DNA of 12,593 bases, taken from SZAS-79 sp038319115. GTDB lineage: Bacteria > Pseudomonadota > Gammaproteobacteria > Burkholderiales > SG8-39. The DNA is taken from NCBI GenBank assembly GCA_038319115.1, contig JBBQCV010000100.1, positions 1 through 12,593 on the forward strand, in the 5' to 3' direction. The translations under genes were made by a program, and so were the position numbers. Positions 1-5,756 of this stretch are shown here, piece by piece (position 1 is the stretch's first letter; each line of letters starts with the position of its first letter). The notes beneath the pieces are model-generated. The model was not told the DNA's origin and searched no databases. It saw only the letters and a program-made list of their open reading frames with translations.

Positions 1-159
1 GGGCTCGTCCCATACGGTGGAGTTCCAGTATTCATCAACCACCTCCAAGAGCCAGCCACCTTCACCATCTTCGTAGATGTCTACGCGAACAGTCTTCCCA
101 TCTCGCGTCACAGATTGAGCAAGCGGCGAGTGTTTCGGGAACGGGTCGAGTTCAGTCAT
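1..159 (-). CDS. Small protein of unknown function, 3' end cut by window edge
   Basis: A minus-strand reading frame begins with ATG (plus-strand cat at 157-159) and stays open for 53 codons to the left edge, so the C-terminus is missing. The protein begins MTELDPFPKHSPLAQSVTRD and continues with an alternating polar/hydrophobic stretch rich in Gly, Asp and Glu (residues 21-44, including DGEGGWLLEVVDE) that reads like beta strands of a small soluble domain. There is no signal peptide or membrane segment. The upstream Shine-Dalgarno is poor (only AAG shortly before ATG). It lies 119 bases downstream of the DUF2442 gene in the same direction and could be the last gene of the same accessory run. 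I do not recognise a named family. The amino-acid composition and regular strand pattern make it likely to be a real gene. Confidence 0.6.
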   Translation of the reverse strand, partial: MTELDPFPKHSPLAQSVTRDGKTVRVDIYEDGEGGWLLEVVDEYWNSTVWDEP

Positions 160-278
160 TCTTGCTTTCGAACATCATCGTGCCCCGCTTTTGTCCTGCC
201 TGACGTTTTGGTGGACGGCGGGCCGTTACGATGTTCAACGCTTGCACGTCGCTTGCAGCCCGTCCGTTCCACCGACAG

Positions 279-593
279 TTAGCCCGCTTGAGCAGCCGTC
301 CTGGCTTCGACCGCCCAAACCCGAGCGCGTGCGACGAGTTCACTGCTGACTGAGGGCCAGTCGTGGAGCGTTGTGGGATCGAAGTCTGCGCCGTTTGGCC
401 ACGCGAGCGTTCCGGCTTCCGGATCGAGCGTGACCGCGTTGAAAAGAGCCAAGTCCTGCAACGGGCCAAACAGGGCCCCTTCGAGTACCAGGCGGAAGTT
501 AATGCGTTGTTCAGTCCCATCGGTGAACTCAATGGCGACCGTGTAGGGTCCTTCGATCTCGAAGCGGTGGACGCGATGCATGGGATGGTTCAT
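279..593 (-). CDS. DUF2442 domain-containing protein
   Basis: This 104-residue protein has the usual size and layout of DUF2442: an N-terminal beta region ending in a conserved acidic-basic turn (TDGTEQRINF, residues 24-33), then the hallmark LEGALFGPLQDLALFNAV (37-54), then a TLAWPNGADFDP turn (62-73) and a Leu-His-Asp-Trp segment. The function of the family is not established. It is small and cytosolic and is commonly found beside DUF4160 proteins, for which a toxin-antitoxin-like role has been suggested but not shown. Here the ATG (591-593) lies four bases after the stop of a DUF4160 gene, and a GAGG Shine-Dalgarno sits inside the end of that gene, so the two were probably translated as a coupled pair. 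The partner has lost its start (598-810), leaving this gene as the intact survivor. Family call is firm; role is unknown. Confidence 0.85.
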   Translation of the reverse strand: MNHPMHRVHRFEIEGPYTVAIEFTDGTEQRINFRLVLEGALFGPLQDLALFNAVTLDPEAGTLAWPNGADFDPTTLHDWPSVSSELVARARVWAVEARTAAQAG

Positions 594-597
594 GGCA

Positions 598-810
598 CTA
601 CCTCAGTGGGTCGATCTTGACGGGGGGCTGACCAGATTGCAACAGGTCCCAATCGCGCTGGAGTTCCGCCCGGTGAATCTCCGCCCACGCCTCGACCAGC
701 CTTTGCTGAGGCCGCGAGAAGCTGCCGCCGAGGCATTCAACCGTGTCGAGCGCGAAGACCGCCGCCTCTTCGTTGTAGTACGCATGGAAATGCGGCCGGT
801 GATGCGGACC
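598..810 (-). pseudogene. DUF4160 gene remnant lacking its N-terminus and start codon
   Basis: Read on the minus strand, the frame from 810 down to the TAG at 598-600 encodes 70 residues that follow the DUF4160 pattern: the HRPHFHAYYNEE block (residues 4-15), a Leu-Asp-Thr/Gly-Gly turn, the amphipathic helix RLVEAWAEIHRAEL (37-50), DWDLLQ, and the family ending PPVKIDPLR (62-70). Immediately upstream the frame is closed by TGA (811-813), and no ATG, GTG or TTG exists in frame before the conserved core. The roughly 15-20 residues that normally precede the PHFHA block are therefore absent. Upstream DNA belongs to a different gene remnant (YhcG-like, ending near 822), so the loss is a junction and not just a point mutation. 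The stop lies four bases from the DUF2442 start, the usual partner. It is probably not translated. Confidence 0.8.
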
Positions 811-821
811 TCAACTCCGGT

Positions 822-1142
822 TAATTTGGCTACGGGTTGTAGCCAAATTGTGGGATCAGCATAAGCGAGGTAGAACTACTTCGCACTGCGGAGATTACGT
901 GGAGAAAAACCGGTGGTTAAAGGCAACACGGCCTGCAAGACCGCCGAAACCTGCTCGACGACCGCGTCTCCCCAACCGAGCACCTGTTGCCTCTCCACGA
1001 TCCCGCGCCCGAGCCGAATTGCGGGTTGTCCAGCCAACGGATGATCGGCGTCGCGCTGAGCGGCCAGTTCGTCCCAGGCCTTCTTTCGTGCCTTGTCGGC
1101 GTCGAGCCTGGCGATGACGCGATCAAGCAGCCCAGCCCCAAC
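822..1142 (-). pseudogene. YhcG/DUF1016-type nuclease remnant, N-terminal domain with in-frame stop
   Basis: On the minus strand the frame from 1142 reads through IARLDADKARKKAWDELAAQ and then GRGIVERQQVLGWGDAVVEQ, then a Leu-Gln-Ala segment and GFSPRNLRSAK, ending in TAG at 876-878. After the stop the same frame resumes as FYLAYADPTIWLQPVAKL (down to 822). The second to fourth stretches follow the YhcG/DUF1016 N-terminal helical domain (GR.IVERQ...GWG..VVE.L...L....GFS..NL...), and the post-stop residues continue it without a gap, so TAG is a nonsense mutation. The C-terminal PD-(D/E)XK nuclease domain is missing; DUF4160 sequence starts within about ten bases. Upstream the frame is closed by TAG at 1143-1145 and no clear start exists. 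A GTG at 1214-1216 overlapping the ATPase stop may mark the old start in another frame, implying a frameshift. The first 40 residues do not look like DUF1016, so their origin is uncertain. Confidence 0.7.
823..849. repeat. Perfect 11-bp inverted repeat, 5-nt loop
   Basis: AATTTGGCTAC (823-833), loop GGGTT, then GTAGCCAAATT (839-849) form a perfect 11-bp stem. No T-run follows on either strand, so it is not a standard intrinsic terminator. It sits inside the surviving YhcG-like coding frame (the residues Ile-Trp-Leu-Gln-Pro-Val-Ala-Lys) within a dozen bases of the YhcG/DUF4160 junction. It may be fortuitous, or a hairpin that promoted the rearrangement. Confidence 0.6.
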
Positions 1143-1212
1143 CTACCGTACGCCCGACAATGGCGACGACCCAGAAATGTCGCGAGTTCGTGATCGGTCC
1201 AATTTTGGGCCC

Positions 1213-2397
1213 TCACGCCAACAGCCTGGCAGCAGCCAGCGGGTTCATCACTTCGATGCCGTAACTCTGGGGATAGCTTGCGGCCACCGGAGCGACGAGC
1301 AGTTTTCTCGTGGCCCCCACATCGGCGGCGGCCAGGTGGAAACCCTTTGACACCGTGGGCGCCGACGAACGCTTGATCTCGACCACCCAGGTTGCGCCAT
1401 CGCGAAAGCTCAACACCAGATCGGCCTCAGCGCCATGCGAGGTGCGGTAGAAGCTGGCCTCGGCAGTGGGTGCGGCGGCGAGCAACTGTTCGAGCACGAA
1501 ACCCTCCCAGCTGGCTCCGGCCACCGGGTGGGCCAACACGGTTTGAAGGTCCGCCAGGCCCAACAGCGCATGCACGATGCCACTGTCGCGCACATAGACC
1601 TTGGGTGCGCGCACCAGCCGCTTGCCGACGTTGCCGTGCCAGGCCGGCAGACGGCGCACCAGCATCAGGTCGCAGAGCAGGTCGATGTAACGCGCCGTGG
1701 TCTGGCCGCTGACCGCCAGCGATGCAGCCAGTTGCGACTGGTTGAGCAGCCCGCCCTGGCCGTGGGCCAGCATGGTCCACAAGCGCCGCAGGGTGGTGGC
1801 GGGAATGCGCGGGCCGAGGGCCGGAATATCCCGCTCCAGACAGGTGGCAATGAAGGCATCGCGCCAGCGTAGGCTGGCCGCATCATCGGCCGCCAGCCAC
1901 GACAGCGGAAAACCGCCGCGTACCCACAGCGCATTGAGTTGGCTGGCCAGATCGGTTACCGGCGCATCTACCGGCATCAGCTCCCGCGCCTGGAAAGGCG
2001 TGAGCTCCAGCTGCGCCACCCGGCCGGCGAGGCTTTCGCTTGCCTGCCTGAGCAGTTCGCCGCTGGCCGAGCCAAGCAGCAGAAACTGTCCCGCCGCCTC
2101 GCCCGCGCGGCGGCGCACGTCGATCACGCCGCGCAGCACCGCGAAAAGCTCCGGCAGGCGCTGGACCTCGTCCAGAATCACCAGCCGGTTGCGGTGCGCC
2201 AGCAAAAAAGCTTCCACATCCTCGAGCTGGCGTTGGGCGGAGGGCAGCTCCAGATCGAGATACAAGGCATCGCTGTTGCGCTTTGCCTCTGCCAGAGCGA
2301 GCGTGGTCTTGCCGGCCTGGCGTGGCCCCAGCAGCACCACAGCAGGGAATTCAGCCAATAGCCGAGTCAGGCTGGGTTGGATTAATCGCGGGTGCAT
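1213..2397 (-). CDS. AAA-family ATPase with DUF4143 domain
   Basis: This 394-residue protein has the standard length and order for the AAA_14/DUF4143 family. Near the N-terminus is the Walker A loop GPRQAGKTT (24-32), followed by a Walker B strand LVILDEVQ (72-79) and a sensor-like LLLGSASG (106-113). A conserved region TPFQARELMP (133-142) and GGFP (161-164) leads into a winged-helix-like segment (about 215-250). The C-terminal DUF4143 part holds SFYRTSHGAEADLVL and TWVVEIKRS (about 315-344), an E-x-D...E-x-K arrangement resembling the PD-(D/E)XK nuclease fold. Cellular function of these proteins is not established; they are widespread accessory genes and are often neighbours of toxin-antitoxin or defence genes. 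The ATG at 2395-2397 abuts a perfect 11-bp inverted repeat, which suggests autoregulation, and there is no Shine-Dalgarno, so the mRNA may be leaderless or nearly so. The protein shows no disruption. Confidence 0.92.
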   Translation of the reverse strand: MHPRLIQPSLTRLLAEFPAVVLLGPRQAGKTTLALAEAKRNSDALYLDLELPSAQRQLEDVEAFLLAHRNRLVILDEVQRLPELFAVLRGVIDVRRRAGEAAGQFLLLGSASGELLRQASESLAGRVAQLELTPFQARELMPVDAPVTDLASQLNALWVRGGFPLSWLAADDAASLRWRDAFIATCLERDIPALGPRIPATTLRRLWTMLAHGQGGLLNQSQLAASLAVSGQTTARYIDLLCDLMLVRRLPAWHGNVGKRLVRAPKVYVRDSGIVHALLGLADLQTVLAHPVAGASWEGFVLEQLLAAAPTAEASFYRTSHGAEADLVLSFRDGATWVVEIKRSSAPTVSKGFHLAAADVGATRKLLVAPVAASYPQSYGIEVMNPLAAARLLA

Positions 2398-2434
2398 CCG
2401 TGTATATTAACATCATAATGGGAAATATACACGG
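2398..2434 (-). promoter_or_regulatory. Operator-like inverted repeat around candidate promoter of the DUF4143 ATPase
   Basis: CCGTGTATATT (2398-2408) and AATATACACGG (2424-2434) are perfect 11-bp inverted arms separated by 15 bases. One arm directly touches the ATPase start codon. On the minus strand the spacer contains TATGAT (plus 2412-2417), a good match to a sigma-70 -10 box, which would place transcription start only a few bases before ATG. No convincing -35 hexamer is present at 16-18 bases. Binding of a dimeric regulator here would block the promoter. The regulator is not identified. Arms are seen directly; the operator role is inferred. Confidence 0.6.
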
Positions 2435-2730
2435 TTAGGTCACGCGTCTTGCCCGGCTAGCCGGAGAGGCCCAAGCCGGCAGACAGTTCGGTTTTGCCCA
2501 GCGGGAACGCAGTCAGGAGTAGAACTCAATCAAGAGATCTTTCGCGGGCATCGGCGGTTGGTAGCTGCAGAAGCGGACATTAGAAAAAAAATGGCAGCAA
2601 TTCTCATTCGTAGGGTTAAGGGCTGGACGAGGAGATCCCCGCCTCGACGCGGCGTTTCCCGTACCGACCCGCGCAACGGTGACCATGCGAAAATTCGAAC
2701 CTAAAGCATGATAGAAAAGGAACGCGCCCC
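2435..2730. other. Gene-free spacer between accessory and metabolic blocks
   Basis: No reading frame in these 296 bases shows recognisable protein similarity or a good ribosome-binding site. It includes an A-tract (about 2583-2591) and is less GC-rich around 2510-2600 than the flanking genes. The right end carries the AAGGA ribosome-binding site of the MetE-like gene (about 2717-2721). A weak plus-strand promoter is proposed separately. I see no tRNA, terminator with T-run or insertion-sequence end. Confidence 0.5.
2558..2586 (+). promoter_or_regulatory. Weak sigma-70-like promoter candidate for the MetE-like gene
   Basis: TTGGTA (2558-2563) and TAGAAA (2581-2586) are spaced by 17 bases, each matching four of six consensus positions. 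If used, the leader before the ATG at 2731 would be about 140 nt. It is one of few plausible pairs in the spacer, but short matches like this arise by chance. Confidence 0.25.
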
Positions 2731-3855
2731 ATGGCCACGGCTTCGACAATCACCCCCACCGGGCGCCCGCCGTTTCGCGCCGACCACATCGGCAGCCTGC
2801 TGCGCCCGCCCCGGTTGCGCCATGCATTCCGCCAGCATGCAGCGGGGGATATGACCGATGCGGCGTTCCGGACGGTGCAGGACGACGCGATCCGGGATGT
2901 CGTGAAGCTGCAGGAGGAATGCGGTTTGGGCGTCGTGAGCGACGGCGAATTCCGGCGCATTTCCTACTGGGAAAAGTTCGTCCGCCTCACCGACGGGCTC
3001 AGCGTGAAGGACGCAGTGTTCAAGTTCCACGACGACCATGGTCACGAGGCGGATTTCACCGCGCCTTATGCAACCGGCCGCGTGTCGCGCAGCGCGGCGA
3101 TCACGCTCGACGAGTTCGAGTTCGTGCGCGACCTGACGTCCGCGGTGCCCAAGATCACCATGCCGGCGCCCTCGACGATGCACCTGTACCGGTTCAGCGA
3201 TTACGCCGCGCCCGGCATTTATCCCGACCCCGAGGAATTTTTTGCCGACTTGGGGCGCATCTACCAGCAGGAAATCGCCGACCTCGCCCGTGCCGGGGCC
3301 CGCTACGTCCAGCTCGACGAAGTCGCGCTGGCGATGCTCTGCGACCCGGCGGCGCGGGCGCGCGTCACTGCAGGCGGGCAGGATCCGGAAAGGCTCGTGG
3401 ATTTGTACGTCGAGGCGATCAACCAGGCGGTCAAGGACGCGCCGGCGGGGATGGTAATCGGCGTGCACATGTGCCGGGGCAACTACAAAGGCCGCTACCT
3501 GTCGGAAGGCGGCTACGATTCGATCGCCGACAAGCTTTTCAACCGCGCCCGCGTCAACCACTTCCTGCTTGAATTCGACACGCCGCGCGCAGGCGATTTC
3601 GCACCGCTCCGGTTCATGCCGAAGAACAAGGGCGTCGTGCTAGGGCTGGTGAGCTCCAAGGTCCCGCAACTCGAATCGGTGGATGCGCTGCAGCGTCGCG
3701 CGGACGAAGCCGCGCAGTTCGTGGACGCCTCCCAGCTTGCAATCAGCCCCCAGTGCGGCTTTGCGAGCACGATGGGCGGCAACCCGGTCACCGAGGCCGA
3801 CGAGCGGGCCAAGCTGCGGCTGTGCGTCGATGCGGCGCGCAGGATTTGGGGGTAG
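2731..3855 (+). CDS. Cobalamin-independent methionine synthase (MetE C-terminal)-like protein
   Basis: This 374-residue protein corresponds to the C-terminal, zinc-containing TIM-barrel half of MetE; the N-terminal half of full-length (about 750-residue) MetE is absent. Visible family landmarks are the thiol-substrate IGS motif (residues 20-22, HIGSLLRP), DGEFRR (71-76), QLDEVAL (194-200), and a zinc-ligand set His246-x-Cys248 (GVHMCRGN), Glu281 (LLEFDTP) and Cys342 (SPQCGF), matching the His-Cys-Glu-Cys set of E. coli MetE. Chemistry is therefore probably zinc activation of a thiol for alkyl transfer. Short MetE-like proteins include corrinoid-linked or core-type methionine synthases and epoxyalkane:coenzyme M transferase, so the real substrates are open. 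The start has AAGGA about ten bases upstream. It precedes an IlvD-type dehydratase by 114 bases in the same direction, a pairing that does not suggest an obvious methionine pathway. No metB, metC or metH homologue is nearby. Confidence 0.85.
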   Translation: MATASTITPTGRPPFRADHIGSLLRPPRLRHAFRQHAAGDMTDAAFRTVQDDAIRDVVKLQEECGLGVVSDGEFRRISYWEKFVRLTDGLSVKDAVFKFHDDHGHEADFTAPYATGRVSRSAAITLDEFEFVRDLTSAVPKITMPAPSTMHLYRFSDYAAPGIYPDPEEFFADLGRIYQQEIADLARAGARYVQLDEVALAMLCDPAARARVTAGGQDPERLVDLYVEAINQAVKDAPAGMVIGVHMCRGNYKGRYLSEGGYDSIADKLFNRARVNHFLLEFDTPRAGDFAPLRFMPKNKGVVLGLVSSKVPQLESVDALQRRADEAAQFVDASQLAISPQCGFASTMGGNPVTEADERAKLRLCVDAARRIWG

Positions 3856-3870
3856 CCGAAAAATGGCGAT

Positions 3871-3932
3871 GGCAGTATTTCGCCCTGGGACAGGCGCCAA
3901 TGCTAGGGGTTTTACGAAAATTGGCAGTATTT
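3871..3932. repeat. 10-bp direct repeat GGCAGTATTT in the MetE-like/dehydratase spacer
   Basis: GGCAGTATTT occurs at 3871-3880 and 3923-3932, 52 bases apart (about five helical turns). Both copies are preceded by CGAAAA within a few bases, so the similarity extends beyond the core. The copies lie in a short spacer upstream of the dehydratase, where a paired operator would fit. A five-base-pair hairpin (3937-3941 with 3948-3952) follows. Function is only suggested. Confidence 0.4.
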
Positions 3933-3969
3933 ACCAGCCGGATCCAACCGGCCTGAACGAAGGAATCCA

Positions 3970-5670
3970 GTGACCGAAACCAGGAAGCACGGCCTTGCCC
4001 GCGGTCTCACCAACTACGGTGACGCGGACTTCTCCCTCTACCTGCGCCGCTCGTTCGCAAAAAGCATGGGCTATTCGGGCGAGATGCTGGCCCGCCCGGT
4101 GGTGGGCATCACGGACACCTCGAGCGGGTTCAACAACTGCCACCGCAACGTCCCCGAGCAGATCGAGGCGATCAAGCGCGGCGTGCTGGCGGCCGGCGGC
4201 CTGCCGATTTCCTTTCCCACCGTGTCGCTAGGCGAGGTGTTCCTGCATCCGACTTCGATGATGTTCCGCAACATGATGGCCATGGACACCGAGGAGATGA
4301 TCCGCGCGCAGCCCATGGATGCGGTGGTGCTCGTCGGGGGCTGCGACAAGACGATTCCAGCGCAGCTCATGGGCGCCGCTTCGGCGGACCTGCCGGCGGT
4401 GCAGCAGATCGTCGGCCCGATGATGCCGAACATGTTCCATGGCGAGCGGCTGGGCGCCTGCACCGACTGCCGCCGCTTCTGGGGCATGCACCGCGCCGGC
4501 AAGGTCGACCAGGCCGGCATCGACGAGATCGAGGGCAACCTCGCCGCGACGGCCGGCTCCTGCGCAGTGATGGGCACCGCGTCCACGATGGCGTCGATCG
4601 CCGAGGCGCTCGGCATGGCGTTGCCCGGCACCGCGGCGATTCCAGCCGTGCACGCCGACCGGTTGCGCGCGGCCGAGGCAAGCGGCCGCCGCGCGGTGGA
4701 ACTGGCCAAGGACCCGATCCGGCCGTCGCAGATCATCACCGAAAAATCGATCGAGAATGCGATGCGCATCCTGCTCGCGATCGGCGGGTCGACCAACGCG
4801 ATCGTGCACCTGACCGCCATTGCCGGCCGGGTGGGTGTGAAGATCGACCTCAATCGCCTGAACGCGCTTTCCGATTCGACCCCGGTGCTGGTGGACCTCA
4901 AGCCGACCGGCCAGCATTACATGTCCGACCTCTATGCGGCCGGCGGGCTCGGGGCGGTGCTGCGCGAGTTAAAACCCTTGCTGCACCTGGACTGCATGAC
5001 CATCACCGGCGAGACGATGGGCGAGCGCCTGGAGCGCGAGCCGGGCTGGGTCGACCGCTCGGTGGTGCGCACATTTGCCGATCCCTACCAGAAGGAAGGC
5101 GGGCTGGTGGCGTTGTTCGGCACGCTCGCGCCCAACGGCGCAATCCTCAAGCGCTCGGCGGCCGACCCGACCCTGTTCGAACGCGAAGGGCGCGCGGTCG
5201 TGTTTTCCTCGCTCGACGACCTCGCCGCGCGGGTCGATACGCCGGAACTCGACATCCAGCCGGACGATTTCATGGTCCTGCAGAACGCCGGCCCGAAAAG
5301 CGGTTACGCGATGCCCGAATCGGGGTACCTGCCGATCCCGCAGAAGCTGGCCCGCGCGGGCCTCAAGGACATGGTGCGCATTTCGGATGCCCGAATGAGT
5401 GGCACGGCGTTCGGCACCATCGTGCTGCATGTGTCACCCGAAGCCGCCATCGGCGGCCCGCTCGCTTTGGTGAGGAACGGCGATCGCATCAAGCTCTCGA
5501 TCAGCGCGCGCAGGATCGACTTGATGGTGGGGGAGGAGGAACTGGCGCGTCGGCGCGCGCAGTGGAAACCGCCGGTCGAAATGCCCACGCGCGGATATGC
5601 CAGGTTGTACATGCAACACGTGATGCAGGCCGAGGACGGCTGCGACTTCGACTTCCTGCGCCCGGACTGA
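3970..5670 (+). CDS. IlvD/Edd-family dehydratase, probably sugar-acid (pentonate) dehydratase
   Basis: At 566 residues this is a full-length IlvD/Edd protein. It carries Cys57 (FNNCHRN), Cys125 (GGCDKT) and Cys198 (GSCAVMGTAS), the three-cysteine pattern that binds a [2Fe-2S] cluster in L-arabinonate dehydratase, with the neighbouring Lys127 in the place of the carbamylated, metal-binding lysine and Ser477 (SDARMSG) as the catalytic serine. Further family blocks are GGSTNAIVHL (272-281) and GPKSGYAMPE (441-450). The reaction expected is dehydration of an aldonic acid to its 2-keto-3-deoxy derivative in the cytosol. The GACTDCRRFWG block (162-172) and overall length fit the sugar-acid branch better than canonical IlvD, whose role would be isoleucine/valine synthesis. 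The start is GTG with AGGA five bases upstream. No sugar transporter or aldolase is in view, so the exact substrate is unknown. The next gene is convergent after 86 GC-rich bases with no clear terminator. Confidence 0.88.
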   Translation: MTETRKHGLARGLTNYGDADFSLYLRRSFAKSMGYSGEMLARPVVGITDTSSGFNNCHRNVPEQIEAIKRGVLAAGGLPISFPTVSLGEVFLHPTSMMFRNMMAMDTEEMIRAQPMDAVVLVGGCDKTIPAQLMGAASADLPAVQQIVGPMMPNMFHGERLGACTDCRRFWGMHRAGKVDQAGIDEIEGNLAATAGSCAVMGTASTMASIAEALGMALPGTAAIPAVHADRLRAAEASGRRAVELAKDPIRPSQIITEKSIENAMRILLAIGGSTNAIVHLTAIAGRVGVKIDLNRLNALSDSTPVLVDLKPTGQHYMSDLYAAGGLGAVLRELKPLLHLDCMTITGETMGERLEREPGWVDRSVVRTFADPYQKEGGLVALFGTLAPNGAILKRSAADPTLFEREGRAVVFSSLDDLAARVDTPELDIQPDDFMVLQNAGPKSGYAMPESGYLPIPQKLARAGLKDMVRISDARMSGTAFGTIVLHVSPEAAIGGPLALVRNGDRIKLSISARRIDLMVGEEELARRRAQWKPPVEMPTRGYARLYMQHVMQAEDGCDFDFLRPD

Positions 5671-5756
5671 CTCGCGCCGGCCCGCGCGGCGCGCTTCGTA
5701 CTTTGCCCGGGTGATCGGCCAATCGGGCGCGCGGCGCGCGCACCCGCACGGCCCAA

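Noticed and set aside
917..1216. 99-codon minus-strand frame starting with GTG overlapping the ATPase stop
   Set aside because: Only the GTGA overlap favours it. Over most of its length another minus-strand frame reads as YhcG/DUF1016, so this frame is at most the first few codons of a frameshifted gene.
2591..2704. 37-codon plus-strand frame after the A-tract in the 2435-2730 spacer
   Set aside because: It has no Shine-Dalgarno other than A-tract sequence, is Arg-rich and has no recognisable similarity.
3970..5670. Biosynthetic dihydroxy-acid dehydratase (ilvD)
   Set aside because: The length, the GACTDC block and cysteine/serine positions agree better with L-arabinonate-type sugar-acid dehydratases, and there are no other branched-chain amino-acid genes nearby. 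The symbol ilvD was therefore not given.
5671..5756. Bidirectional intrinsic terminator between the convergent dehydratase and secreted-protein genes
   Set aside because: The spacer is full of GCGCGC-type self-complementary sequence but has no T-run on either strand, so pairing there is not specific evidence for termination.
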